In this document: piece by piece, positions 9,201 to 16,135 of the stretch
Position numbering within the stretch: position 1 is the first letter of the stretch
Layout of the letters: each line of letters opens with the position of its first letter
Origin: Bacteroidales bacterium
GTDB lineage: Bacteria; Bacteroidota; Bacteroidia; Bacteroidales; Muribaculaceae
Direction: 5' to 3'
DNA: 44,363 bases
Assembly (NCBI GenBank): GCA_014800685.1
Contig: JAAVFQ010000029.1
Span: forward strand, 1-44,363
The notes under the pieces: model-generated
What the model was told of the DNA's origin: nothing
Database searches by the model: none
What the model saw: only the letters and a program-made list of their open reading frames with translations
Made by a program: the position numbers and the translations under genes

Positions 9201-12074
9201 AGACATCTCGGCATCATTCTTAATCCATCGGCAGTCAATCAGACGGGAGTTGTCGAAAGTCTGACAAAGAAGGTAGGAATCATTATATCCGCTTCCTATC
9301 AGAGCTTTCACGTCAGAAGCTTTAGCCGGAGCGATAATTTTCGAATCGGGCATCCATAGAGGGGTGGGGAAGGGGGGACGGGAGTCATCCTTTCTCCAGA
9401 GGGTGAAAGACTGTTCCGAAGGATTTTTCTCGCTGTCGAAAAGCCATGCGCTGAGTTTATAGCATCCTGAGGGGAAAGAGCGTGCATTTTCGATAATAAT
9501 ATCTGCGTCAGCCGAGCCGGAAGCCACAATTTGATTAGAATCGAGCGACGTAATTCTGTAATCAAACGTTCTTTTCACGGTATTGCCGAGGAGGTCGGTG
9601 ACGCTGACCGGAAGAGTGATTATATCATTTTCGGGAGAGACGGTCTCAGGGATATTCAGAGAGATGGAAAAGGCATTGCCAAGTGCAAAGCGGATAGGGG
9701 CGGACTGCACTGTTTCGCCCGCGGAGTCAGTTACATTGACTTCCAGAGAGAACACGCCGTTAGCGTATGGGGTCTCTTTAAGAGCAGAGGTGTCAAGAGT
9801 AATAGAGAAATCGCCATTACTGTCAGTGAGAGACTCGCCTGCATAAGAGGCATTAGGAGCCTGATGGCGCCAAAAGAAATGATTGCCTGCGAATCGCACA
9901 TTATAAGCAACTTTGGCTCCGGCCACCGGCATTCCGCTGTAGGTCAGTGCAGATCCGGAAAGGGTGATAGAGTCGCCGGGGGCATACTCATCGGAGCATT
10001 TCTTCATCTCGACTGCAAAAGAGGGTGCTTTATAATCCTCAACGGAAAAGCCGGAAACAGAGGAGTAATCCTTGTAAGTTGCACGCAGACTGTATCTTCC
10101 GAGAAGTCCGTTGTCGGGAAGGGTGAATCTCCCGGCGGCGCGTCCGAAACGGTCCGTAGTGAGCTGCAGACTGTCAAGAGGAGTGTAGTTGGCATCAAGC
10201 AGGGTTACGTTAATTTTCTCATCCGGCACTATTTTGCGCTCCCGCTCTTTAGTAAGGCTGAGAATAGCGGCAAACTGAATTTCATCTCCGGGATGATAGA
10301 TGCTAAGGTCAGAATAGATATTGATGAACGGGTGAACTGAAGAGTCATCCCTCATTTTATAGATATAAGCGTCGGTCGAGAGAATGTCTTCTCCTTTTTG
10401 TACAGTAATGGCGTGATTCCCTTCAGGAAGGGACACGGAGCCATTCTTGTCGGTGGTGAGAGTAGATATTCTTCTACCGGAACCGGATTCAGAAATGGTG
10501 ACTTTCGCTCCTGCTATCGGCTTCTGGTTGGTGCCGGAGACAACATAGAGACGACTTTCTGAGGGGGAATGGCGATTTATGCTTTCTATATAACCGAGGT
10601 CGCTCACTGAGAAGAAGAGCGGAATAGAGTTAACTACACTCCCCGGGATGCCATCGGAAGAGCTATTATCGGAGGGCACAGCCATATACATCCCGTAAGG
10701 GAGCGGAGCTGAGCGTAGGGATATTTCGGTTTCAAAAGGCGTTTCGCCGGTGAGTCGTAGCGGAATGTTTCGGACTAAAGAGGCCTTGGAAATCAGACGC
10801 TTCACGTTCTCCCAACTGTTTGTCTGCGCAGGGAGCTTGTAAATCAGAATATTTGAGTTGGTGACGTTACTGCTCTTCACCGAAAAAACGATAGAGTCAG
10901 CAGAAAGAAACTGAGAGGGAGAAGAGAGCCTTAATTGCGGGCGACTCATTCCGGCGATAAGGTTTTTTACAGAGCCGGAGTTTATGGTGTCCGGAAAGAG
11001 GTCTACGGCCTTCCGTGCATAGTCATAAAACTCCCTTTTATCCGTGAGAAGAGAGGCGAATTTGCCTGTGGGTTTCTCTTCATCGTAAGAGTCAGAGTCA
11101 AACCGGTTGAGACTATATAAAGGGGAAAGCAGACGCAGGGAAACGGGCATTCCGTCGGTAGCCTCCAGAGCCGATAGGAGAGTTTTCTCCTTAGACCAGA
11201 ATGGCATGCGGTCAGCCATTCTCAGTGTAGCGCTCATAGCGCCCTGGGAAAAGCCGTTTTCAGAGCCAAGATTAATGCATGTAAGGTCAAGCTTGTTAAG
11301 TAGAGAGTCAATTCCGGCGGAAATACTCTCCTTCCCGATGGCAACAGGGCCGAAAGGTAGAGTGAAAACGTCAGAGCGGAAATCGGAGAGAAGATTGTTG
11401 GCCTCAGATGCTAAGAAGTCTGAAATCAGCGGAGAGCCTACGCTATAAGGGACAGCGTTCTCTCTGAGGGGTGTAAGAATAGGCAGAAGAGTATCAATAG
11501 AAGCTGATCCTTCATGAATAGAGAGTGCATCAGCCCTCTCCACCAGAGCGGATATTTTGAGAGCAAACAGGTCAGAGCTCCATTCTTGTGGGTTTTCGGG
11601 AAAATGGTTTAGCGGCAGATTCCTGCGGTTATATTTCCATCGGTCGGCCAGATATATCTGCTTGAAGAGTCGAGCCTCCAGAAGGCAGTAGACAGAGGAA
11701 TATGGGAAGGGGGAGTTTCCGGCCAAAGAGTCAAGGAATGCTATCATCTTAGTAGACTCCTCGGAAGAAATGATGTCAGAGGCAATCACCGTCTGAATAG
11801 CAGCGCGGAGCAAATCATCATGATTATCGGTGCGCGAAGCTGATTTAATCTCTTTGGCGGCATTATCAATCACAGTGCGGGGAAATGCGAAGTCCGGAGA
11901 TTTAAACGAGTTTTCAGTCTTCTCAGTTTTGGCAACCTTATGACTCCTGCTCTTCGTTCGAGCAGACACTTCATTAAAAGAAGCAAAAATTAAAATAGCT
12001 GCAAAAAGCACGACAGTCGCATGCGCAACTGTCGTTTTTGTAAATGATTTGGCTATATGTCTGATGTTCTTCAT
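6291..12074 (-). CDS. Alpha-2-macroglobulin family protein without a thioester motif
   Basis: A 1927-aa exported protein of the bacterial alpha-2-macroglobulin family, which traps proteases in the envelope. It has an N-terminal membrane segment/signal peptide (about residues 15-38) with no lipobox cysteine, so it is probably soluble periplasmic rather than a lipoprotein. Recognisable blocks are the MG2-like segment IYHPGDEIQFAAIL, the core motif FRPMLTTGNDGELEICFEVP and an alpha/alpha-toroid with LQNSDGGFSWCPG. At the place where thioester members carry CxEQ (after NPAW, residue 1380) the sequence is LRRDATATSK (about 1394-1403), so the covalent-trapping bond cannot form. E. coli YfaS is a known thioester-free homologue. 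It lies 68 nt after the Spy-like gene, and I see no convincing promoter between them, so co-transcription is likely. Confidence 0.85.
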   Translation of the reverse strand: MKNIRHIAKSFTKTTVAHATVVLFAAILIFASFNEVSARTKSRSHKVAKTEKTENSFKSPDFAFPRTVIDNAAKEIKSASRTDNHDDLLRAAIQTVIASDIISSEESTKMIAFLDSLAGNSPFPYSSVYCLLEARLFKQIYLADRWKYNRRNLPLNHFPENPQEWSSDLFALKISALVERADALSIHEGSASIDTLLPILTPLRENAVPYSVGSPLISDFLASEANNLLSDFRSDVFTLPFGPVAIGKESISAGIDSLLNKLDLTCINLGSENGFSQGAMSATLRMADRMPFWSKEKTLLSALEATDGMPVSLRLLSPLYSLNRFDSDSYDEEKPTGKFASLLTDKREFYDYARKAVDLFPDTINSGSVKNLIAGMSRPQLRLSSPSQFLSADSIVFSVKSSNVTNSNILIYKLPAQTNSWENVKRLISKASLVRNIPLRLTGETPFETEISLRSAPLPYGMYMAVPSDNSSSDGIPGSVVNSIPLFFSVSDLGYIESINRHSPSESRLYVVSGTNQKPIAGAKVTISESGSGRRISTLTTDKNGSVSLPEGNHAITVQKGEDILSTDAYIYKMRDDSSVHPFINIYSDLSIYHPGDEIQFAAILSLTKERERKIVPDEKINVTLLDANYTPLDSLQLTTDRFGRAAGRFTLPDNGLLGRYSLRATYKDYSSVSGFSVEDYKAPSFAVEMKKCSDEYAPGDSITLSGSALTYSGMPVAGAKVAYNVRFAGNHFFWRHQAPNASYAGESLTDSNGDFSITLDTSALKETPYANGVFSLEVNVTDSAGETVQSAPIRFALGNAFSISLNIPETVSPENDIITLPVSVTDLLGNTVKRTFDYRITSLDSNQIVASGSADADIIIENARSFPSGCYKLSAWLFDSEKNPSEQSFTLWRKDDSRPPFPTPLWMPDSKIIAPAKASDVKALIGSGYNDSYLLCQTFDNSRLIDCRWIKNDAEMSTLSLPAPAPGSQTYLTVTGGHNLQTITKTLTVVPRADTETLDVETLTFRDKITPGATEKWRFRFKTSEGKKEALPVIAAMSDNALEAIAPLLWEAPGGYINFYMPIGVSTSNLSNGFRLFSLTSAPSFRNIFIQNPEIYTYGYPLYGSQGASGIRMYKSSLMVRGTSVTNEMKSEDKATFGALKEQAPDAGKDQTFLTGSVAIEETAENGSVTADDDTQLRGLEHPLAFFRPMLTTGNDGELEICFEVPDYNTEWNLRLLGYSPKLLSTVKKLKTVSSRPVMSRLNAPRFLRSGDSSLLQATIFNNTDSVALLSGRIEIVNPLSGEVLRSAVFDPESVSAKGSRVINVSFDTPEDMSMIAVRVYGKSGAHTDGEQGIIPVLPSSSPVTESIPIYLGAKIYERSVKLPDYPDNATVTLQFCSNPAWVCLTALPDITLRRDATATSKVRALYGLAVANGIIANMPEAKQAITEWLANPADSVLMSPLLKNPALKTVSLENTPWVNNASSESLRMLRLGHLLDSKANDAQIKALISELTSLQNSDGGFSWCPGMSSGFWVTEQTMLSLGRLSHAGYLPKDDVLGRIVRRGIDYCDSQLKEIVRKSGKNFPASLASDYLYIRSFYPEIPSGSIKEIEKRTLSYLRKEWRYLSIGESATAAIILKRAGYDADSRLILESLSQRAVSSPDKGMWFDNVSSGYNGYNALAVTTRALEAFAEITPGSDNVDAIRQWLILTKQVQDWGNSALAADIVNALLTAGSQWLTPDDEVSIMLGSKVYRADHASHLTGEFTITLPPSEASGNTLHISRKGDQPAWGGIVAQMILPSQQVKSASTQDISIEKNLYRVDDQNGATLVTEGEIQPGDKIRVMLTITASRNLDYVALTDERPACLSTVDALSGFTSTDGLFYYREIRNSATNLFFSFLPKGAWQISYDCFADRAGSYTDGIATIQSQYAPTVTAHSAGGNITVSQRD

Positions 12075-12142
12075 TAGTAAGTGTTTAAAATTTGAAATAA
12101 GTAAGCCGTGAGGGTTTTCTCACTAATTTATGCCGAAAGAGC

Positions 12143-12592
12143 TTATTTTTTCTTTTTTTTCATCTCCCTCATTTTCTGACGGAACTTCTGCTCTGCCTCT
12201 TTCATCTTAAAAATCTGCTTGGATGTGAGGAATTTGGCGAAGATAGCATCATACTTCTTATCAATTTCTCCCTCTCTGATTTTTGCATCGGCCATCATCT
12301 TAGAGGCCTTTGCATAATCAGCTTCGGAAGCATTTCCATTTTTCTTCAAAGCCTTCTTGTAGGCATGAGCCTCTTTAAACACTTTTCGCTTTTCCTCCTG
12401 CATCGCGGAATAAGTCTGATAGAACTCCTGCTGCTTGGAGGGGGCAAGGTTCATTTCCTGCGCAAGATATTTAAGTTTGAATTCCTGAAGCTCTTTTCGC
12501 ATTTCGTCGCGGCCCTTTTCAGACTCGGTTGCAAATGAAGGAGCTGCAAATAACAGAAGTGAAAGGAGAAGGAAGATGATTTTGTTAAACAT
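12143..12592 (-). CDS. Small periplasmic Spy/CpxP-like protein
   Basis: A 149-aa protein with signal peptide MFNKIIFLLLSLLLFAAPSFA. The rest is a highly charged, almost wholly helical region that includes FKLKYLAQEMNLAPSKQQEF and FAKFLTSKQIFKMKEAEQKF. Helix pairs ending in an L-T-x-x-Q-like motif (here LTSKQ) are typical of the Spy/CpxP/LTXXQ family of periplasmic chaperones and envelope-stress proteins. The protein ends in a lysine-rich tail. It is preceded by a likely anti-sigma gene (51-nt gap) and followed by the macroglobulin gene. The role in holding unfolded periplasmic proteins is inferred from family and context. Confidence 0.65.
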   Translation of the reverse strand: MFNKIIFLLLSLLLFAAPSFATESEKGRDEMRKELQEFKLKYLAQEMNLAPSKQQEFYQTYSAMQEEKRKVFKEAHAYKKALKKNGNASEADYAKASKMMADAKIREGEIDKKYDAIFAKFLTSKQIFKMKEAEQKFRQKMREMKKKKK

Positions 12593-12643
12593 ATATTCAG
12601 AATTCTGCCCGCGCTATAGTCAGGCAAGGTTAAAATTAAGAAG

Positions 12644-13093
12644 TCATAAATTAGTATCCGGCACTTTGCTCTGAGCGTATTCAGGACGAAGTGTGTAGCC
12701 GAAATCGCGTTGCAGACTGCGGATGTCGCTATATTCATCTATCACCTCCTGCTCAAGCTCAAAGTCATTGATGTCTGCCTCAGAGGAATATTCCTCGTAG
12801 GAGGGAAGGTCAGTCATGGCTTCGGCCACAAGAGCGGGAGGATTGTCAAGGGATATTTCCGGATTGCTGACGTTATGGAAAACTTTCATCATGCACCAGA
12901 TGCCGGCAAACATGGCCGCAAGATATATATATGGTCTGAGTCGATGCCAGCGCGAGACTCTCTCCGGAGCCTTAATTTTATATTCAGGAAGATTTTCAGA
13001 CACGTGCGAGTACAACTTTTCCAGACTCCCCTCCGGAAGCCTGAAGGGAGTCTCCGTGCCAAATCTCTCTTTTATCTTGTCTTCTGCTCTCAT
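12644..13093 (-). CDS. Single-pass membrane protein, probable anti-sigma factor
   Basis: A 149-aa protein with a basic cytoplasmic N-terminus (about residues 1-52), one transmembrane helix (about 53-72, PYIYLAAMFAGIWCMMKVF) and an acidic C-terminal part of about 75 residues rich in Glu and Asp, presumably periplasmic. I recognise no named domain. Its size, topology and position, divergent from an ECF sigma gene and first in a run with a Spy-like gene, suggest a membrane anti-sigma factor or envelope sensor. It lacks an obvious zinc-binding HxxxCxxC motif, so it is not a classical ZAS-type anti-sigma. Function is inferred from context only. Confidence 0.6.
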   Translation of the reverse strand: MRAEDKIKERFGTETPFRLPEGSLEKLYSHVSENLPEYKIKAPERVSRWHRLRPYIYLAAMFAGIWCMMKVFHNVSNPEISLDNPPALVAEAMTDLPSYEEYSSEADINDFELEQEVIDEYSDIRSLQRDFGYTLRPEYAQSKVPDTNL

Positions 13094-13114
13094 GAATCAA
13101 TATTTTATAAGCGG

Positions 13115-13154
13115 ATGGCAAAAACGCCATTCCCTAAAAAACTGTTGTTTTTTA
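13115..13154 (-). promoter_or_regulatory. Two adjacent inverted repeats upstream of the anti-sigma-like gene
   Basis: ATGGC (13115-13119) pairs with GCCAT (13126-13130). TAAAAAAC (13135-13142) pairs perfectly with GTTTTTTA (13147-13154) around a 4-nt centre. They lie 22-61 nt upstream of the start codon at 13093. They could be an operator or paired leader hairpins. Confidence 0.4.
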
Positions 13155-13212
13155 ACGGGTATTATGAGTTTAATGCCGAATACTTACTTATGACAGACTA
13201 AAGGCCTCGAAG

Positions 13213-13242
13213 TTTAATCTCAGGTAAAAGTTCATAATTTTG
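13213..13242 (+). promoter_or_regulatory. Promoter for a predicted short RNA upstream of the ECF sigma gene
   Basis: TAATTTTG (13235-13242) matches the TAnnTTTG box. TTTA at 13213-13216, 18 nt upstream, is a weak -33 element. The predicted start is near 13249, about 125 nt before a terminator on the same strand. Confidence 0.5.
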
Positions 13243-13248
13243 CAGGAG

Positions 13249-13411
13249 ATGAAAAAGGAGATGAAAAAAATGAGGCGGCATGAACCTTTTATCTCCTACG
13301 GCGTTTTAAAGACAAAGACAAATGAAAATCGTTTCATGATGTTAGGTTAGTTCGAAAAAGTATTATGGAAATCAAGATGCAGCCAATTGTGAAATCGGCT
13401 GCATCAATTTT
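13249..13411 (+). ncRNA. Candidate small RNA or attenuated leader
   Basis: The interval between a promoter-like box (ending 13242) and an intrinsic terminator (13376-13411) predicts an RNA of about 160 nt. Near its 5' end AGGAGAT (13256-13262) can pair with ATCTCCT (13291-13297). A 33-codon ORF starts at 13249 but would have almost no leader. It could be an independent sRNA, a small-peptide mRNA, or an attenuator for the sigma gene. Evidence is sequence pattern only. Confidence 0.4.
13376..13411 (+). terminator. Intrinsic terminator inside the ECF sigma upstream region
   Basis: GATGCAGCC (13376-13384) pairs perfectly with GGCTGCATC (13397-13405), followed by AA and a run of seven T. It sits about 100 nt before the sigma start codon with no annotated gene ending before it, implying a short upstream transcript. 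Confidence 0.8.
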
Positions 13412-13424
13412 TTTGTGCTCATTA

Positions 13425-13432
13425 TATATTTG
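13425..13432 (+). promoter_or_regulatory. Likely -7 box of the ECF sigma gene
   Basis: TATATTTG matches TAnnTTTG exactly and lies just after the upstream terminator, giving a predicted leader of about 75 nt. No good -33 element is visible at 19-20 nt, because that region overlaps the terminator stem. Confidence 0.5.
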
Positions 13433-13516
13433 TATGTTTCAGAAATTATTTCTAATTTTGAAGCCTGAAATCAGTATTACAGTAGAATCGAATACTGCCG
13501 GAGGTAATATTTCAGT

Positions 13517-14086
13517 ATGGCTATAAAGAAAGTAGCGGATGAAGAGGCGCTTGTGCGCGACCTGCAATCACCATCGAAAGCTAAAAAAGCATTCGATGAA
13601 ATGATGCGTACCTATGGCGAGGGTATCTACTGGCAGATACGCAAGATGGTCACGAATCACGATGATGCTCTTGACCTGCTTCAGAACGTCTTTCTCAAAG
13701 CCTGGAATAATATAGGAAACTTCCGTGGGGCTGCAAAGCTTTCTACCTGGCTCTATAAAATAGCCATTAATGAATCGATAAATTATCTGAACAAAGAGCG
13801 TCAGCGCCGCAGCCTCTCTTCAGACGACGAGAATGATGCTTACCGTCTTGAAAGTATCGAAGCTGACCCATATTTTGATGGCGATGAAGCGCAGGTGGAG
13901 TTTCAGAAAGCTATTGCGTCTCTTCCTGAAAAGCAGAGACTTGTCTTCAATATGCGCTATTTCGATGAGCTTCATTATGATGAGATGTCAGAAATTCTCG
14001 GAACAAGCGTAGGCGCTCTTAAGGCGTCATATCACCATGCCGTAAAAAAAATCGAGTCCAGCCTGAAAGATAAAGATATTTTCTAA
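13517..14086 (+). CDS. ECF-type RNA polymerase sigma factor
   Basis: A 189-aa sigma-70 family protein of the extracytoplasmic-function group. Region 2 is seen in YWQIRKMVTNHDDALDLLQN followed by VFLKAWNNIGNFRGAAKLSTW (about residues 39-79), including the conserved DDALDLLQNVFLKAW. Region 4 is seen in ALPEKQ-like SLPEKQRLVFNMRYFDELHY and EMSEILGTSVGALKASYHHA (about 139-175), the helix-turn-helix that contacts the -35/-33 element. The length is normal for the family. It is divergent from a single-pass membrane protein gene with a Spy-like and a macroglobulin gene behind it, suggesting it responds to envelope stress. No strong terminator follows; a 10-bp T/A-rich hairpin lies at 14105-14126. Confidence 0.9.
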   Translation: MAIKKVADEEALVRDLQSPSKAKKAFDEMMRTYGEGIYWQIRKMVTNHDDALDLLQNVFLKAWNNIGNFRGAAKLSTWLYKIAINESINYLNKERQRRSLSSDDENDAYRLESIEADPYFDGDEAQVEFQKAIASLPEKQRLVFNMRYFDELHYDEMSEILGTSVGALKASYHHAVKKIESSLKDKDIF

Positions 14087-14164
14087 CTTCCTTGCGCTCC
14101 TCTATTGGTAATAATCTTATTATCAAGTGGATGAGTATTCTTCTGTGAGTTTTTGGGGAATTTT

Positions 14165-14196
14165 ATTGTCAGTTTCACCAAAAATTACTATCTTTG
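14165..14196 (+). promoter_or_regulatory. Bacteroidales-type promoter upstream of the three-repeat secreted protein
   Basis: ATTG (14165-14168), a 20-nt spacer and TATCTTTG (14189-14196) match the consensus. The start would be near 14203, leaving a leader of about 285 nt that contains repeat copy A. Confidence 0.7.
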
Positions 14197-14271
14197 CCCA
14201 AAATGTCAAGATGACCATTTTTCATCCAATGTCGTTAGAATGAGTAAAATCCGGAAATTAAGACATTTGCC

Positions 14272-14451
14272 TAAGAGAGAAAAATTATTGTACATATAAA
14301 ACGAAGTGTTTTTAGATATAATTTCTCGGCAGAGGAAAGTAAGATACAAGCGTATCTTGCTGAGCAGCAACCGGAAATTAACCCATAAGGACAAGTTTTT
14401 GGGTACAGGAGTTTTCTTTTTACATGCATCGTTTAATTTTTAGAACTTACT
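14272..14451 (+). repeat. Copy A of a roughly 180-bp interspersed repeat (MITE-like)
   Basis: Copy A runs from AAGAGAGAAAAATTATTG to TTTTTAGAACTTACT. The same sequence occurs inverted at 15905-16086 (copy B). Both share TGTACATATAAAACGAAG, a 7-bp AAGATAC-AAGC-GTATCTT hairpin (14341-14358), ACAAG near 14391 and the end block CATCGTTTAATTTTTAGAAC. From the GTAC at 14290-14293 to the AACTTG complement at 14392-14397 the spacing equals copy B exactly. Its ends are imperfect inverted repeats. There is no transposase, so it would be non-autonomous. Confidence 0.7.
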
Positions 14452-14488
14452 AATCTTACATAGTTTAATCTTTAATTTTCTTAATAAT

Positions 14489-15733
14489 ATGAAGAAATTT
14501 TACATCCTTCTCGCCGCCGGCCTCCTGATGCCGGGTTTTGCTTCGGCCGGTGAAAACAACAGTCTCCCTCAGCTCTCTGTCGGTGCCACTCGAGCTCTTC
14601 CGGCTCTCAACATCGACATTAAGCCCGGTGTGGTCAATGAGATTTCACAGTTTTCTGTGGACGCTCTCGGAGCCGGTTTGGTTATCAACCCCGAGACTGA
14701 CAAGACCGTCACTCTTAACAAAGATGGTGAGGTTTTCGCCGAGTTCATCTCGCAGTGCAGCGACAACGTGCTTCATCTCTCTCTCATTACTCCGGTGACA
14801 AACCCCGGCGTATACGACGTAGTTATCCCGGAAGGCTATCTCCTCGTAGAGGCCACTCCCTATCCGGAAACAACATTCGCCGGCTATTCCGTAGAGAAAA
14901 AGGAAATTCCGCAGGAAATAGTCATCACTCCCTCGGCCGGTGGTCAGATCAATGAGCTCGTATCCTGCCAGATCTACTGGAGAGGATATGACAGCGTCTT
15001 CATCGAGCAGGAAAATATGGACTATGATACCACTAAGATCACGTTCACTATGGGGGATACCGAATATCCCTCCACTGCCTTTATTGAAGTTACCGACGAA
15101 GGCACTATCTATACATTCTCGCCCCGCGATCCGATTTCCGGTGAAGGTCGTCTGCGCCTCACTATTCCCAAAGACCAGATTACTATCAATGGTCAGCATC
15201 CCTCACGCGACGTCTCTTATTATTGGAACGTTGTTCCCGAAGAGGGAGGAAATCTCGACATTACTCCCGCCCCCGGCGCTGTCGGCTCTATCGGAGATTT
15301 CGTCATTCAGCTTCCCGCAGAGACGGAGACTATCGCACGCGGTAGCGGAACCGCCTATGACATTACTCTCTACAAATATGAAGAGAGTTTCCAGGCATTT
15401 GCTATCGTGGCCAACTACTCCGCTCGAATTTCTCAGGCTAACAAAACCATTACCCTCTCAGCCGGAGATGTTTTCACAGCTAAAGGCCAGTATAAACTCA
15501 CCATCCCTACTTCTTATTTCGTAATCGATGGCAAAAACTGTCCTTCTCAGAACTTCATCTACGAAGTTGATCCTGATCTCGGCGTAAATACTGTTGAAGC
15601 CGCCGATGGTCTCTTCAATGTCTATGGCGCTGACGGCCGCGTAATCATTCTCAATGCAGTAGAGGATGATGTCAAAGCACTCGACGGTGGCCTTTATATC
15701 ATCAATGGCAAAAAGACTATTATCACGAAGTAA
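14489..15733 (+). CDS. Secreted protein with three tandem beta-sandwich repeats and a tail domain
   Basis: A 414-aa exported protein with signal peptide MKKFYILLAAGLLMPGFASA. The body shows three related segments of about 100-110 residues, each ending in a similar strand: GVYDVVIPEGYLLV, GRLRLTIPKDQITINGQ and GQYKLTIPTSYFVIDGK. The second and third open with ITPSAGGQINEL and ITPAPGAVGSIGDF. They look like Ig-like repeats of a surface or matrix protein. The last ~45 residues (VNTVEAADGLFNVYGADGRV to KKTIITK) resemble a Bacteroidota secretion tail. I recognise no enzymatic motif. The gene has its own promoter and a long leader that includes repeat copy A. Confidence 0.7.
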   Translation: MKKFYILLAAGLLMPGFASAGENNSLPQLSVGATRALPALNIDIKPGVVNEISQFSVDALGAGLVINPETDKTVTLNKDGEVFAEFISQCSDNVLHLSLITPVTNPGVYDVVIPEGYLLVEATPYPETTFAGYSVEKKEIPQEIVITPSAGGQINELVSCQIYWRGYDSVFIEQENMDYDTTKITFTMGDTEYPSTAFIEVTDEGTIYTFSPRDPISGEGRLRLTIPKDQITINGQHPSRDVSYYWNVVPEEGGNLDITPAPGAVGSIGDFVIQLPAETETIARGSGTAYDITLYKYEESFQAFAIVANYSARISQANKTITLSAGDVFTAKGQYKLTIPTSYFVIDGKNCPSQNFIYEVDPDLGVNTVEAADGLFNVYGADGRVIILNAVEDDVKALDGGLYIINGKKTIITK

Positions 15734-15862
15734 TGAATGATGAGTGTCTAAAACCATTGAGATATGTAAGTGAGAGAATTAGAGTGCTGTAAAAGATACC
15801 TAATCCAATGTTTGATTTGGTTTAAAAGAAAACACTCTAAGAACTTGCATATATAATAAACG

Positions 15863-15898
15863 GAGGGTGTGCCCGGGATTTTCCATGGGCGCACCCTC
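15863..15898. terminator. Terminator-type hairpin after the three-repeat protein
   Basis: GAGGGTGTGCCC pairs with GGGCGCACCCTC around a 12-nt loop, with one wobble pair. The T tract is weak (TTGATA). It belongs to the same GAGGGTGTG stem family as the hairpin at 26011-26055. Confidence 0.7.
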
Positions 15899-15904
15899 TT
15901 GATA

Positions 15905-16086
15905 TAAGTAAGTTCGAATGATTAAGCGATATATGTGAGATGAAAACTCTTGTACAATAAAACTTGCCCTTTTGGGCTAATTTCACGTTGTCTCTCAGTC
16001 AGATATGCTTATATCTTCCTTCGTTTCGCCGCGAAATTATCTCCAAAATTCCTTCGTTTTATATGTACATTAATTTTTCTCACTTA
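15905..16086 (-). repeat. Copy B of the interspersed MITE-like repeat
   Basis: Copy B is inverted relative to copy A. On the plus strand it begins AAGTAAGTTCGAATGATTAA and ends TTAATTTTTCTCACTTACTT, so its termini form an imperfect inverted repeat of about 20 bp. The central hairpin AGATAT-GCTT-ATATCT (16001-16016) corresponds to the AAGATAC/GTATCTT hairpin of copy A with a compensatory pair change at the loop. No ORF or transposase is present. Confidence 0.7.
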
Positions 16087-16089
16087 CTT

Positions 16090-16135
16090 GTAAGTTCGAA
16101 AAATTAAACGATATATGTGAGATTAAAACTCTTAT
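16090..16135 (-). repeat. Copy C: partial end of the interspersed repeat
   Basis: Directly adjoins copy B. On the minus strand it reads CTCACATATATCGTTTAATTTTTCGAACTTAC, matching copy D except for one base, and continues with AGAGTTTTAAT as in copy B. Similarity fades beyond about 45 nt, so this is a truncated or solo end. Confidence 0.65.

Larger units (their letters stand above)
13094..13516. other. Divergent regulatory region between the anti-sigma-like and ECF sigma genes
   Basis: 423 nt without a long gene but dense in signals. In plus-strand order: two inverted repeats in the minus-strand leader (13115-13154), a promoter (13213-13242), a predicted short RNA ending at a terminator (13376-13411), and a second -7 box (13425-13432) for the sigma gene. 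Confidence 0.6.
14087..14488. other. Intergenic region with promoter, repeat copy A and long leader of the three-repeat protein
   Basis: 402 nt without a supported gene. It holds a consensus promoter (14165-14196), one copy of the interspersed repeat (14272-14451), and an AT-rich stretch before the ATG at 14489. The repeat therefore lies within the predicted 5' untranslated region. Confidence 0.6.

Noticed and set aside
9531..10340. 269-codon plus-strand frame inside the macroglobulin gene
   Set aside because: The opposite strand encodes an uninterrupted 1927-aa protein with clear family motifs; this frame has no promoter or family signature.
13249..13350. 33-codon ORF inside the predicted short RNA
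   Set aside because: The start codon would sit at or within a few nt of the predicted transcript start, and the peptide has no recognisable feature; kept only as part of the RNA candidate.
14206..14394. 62-codon minus-strand frame inside repeat copy A, with a similar frame in copy B
   Set aside because: It relies on TTG starts, a second frame is equally open in both copies, and conservation looks nucleotide-level with a paired hairpin, so a peptide is unlikely.
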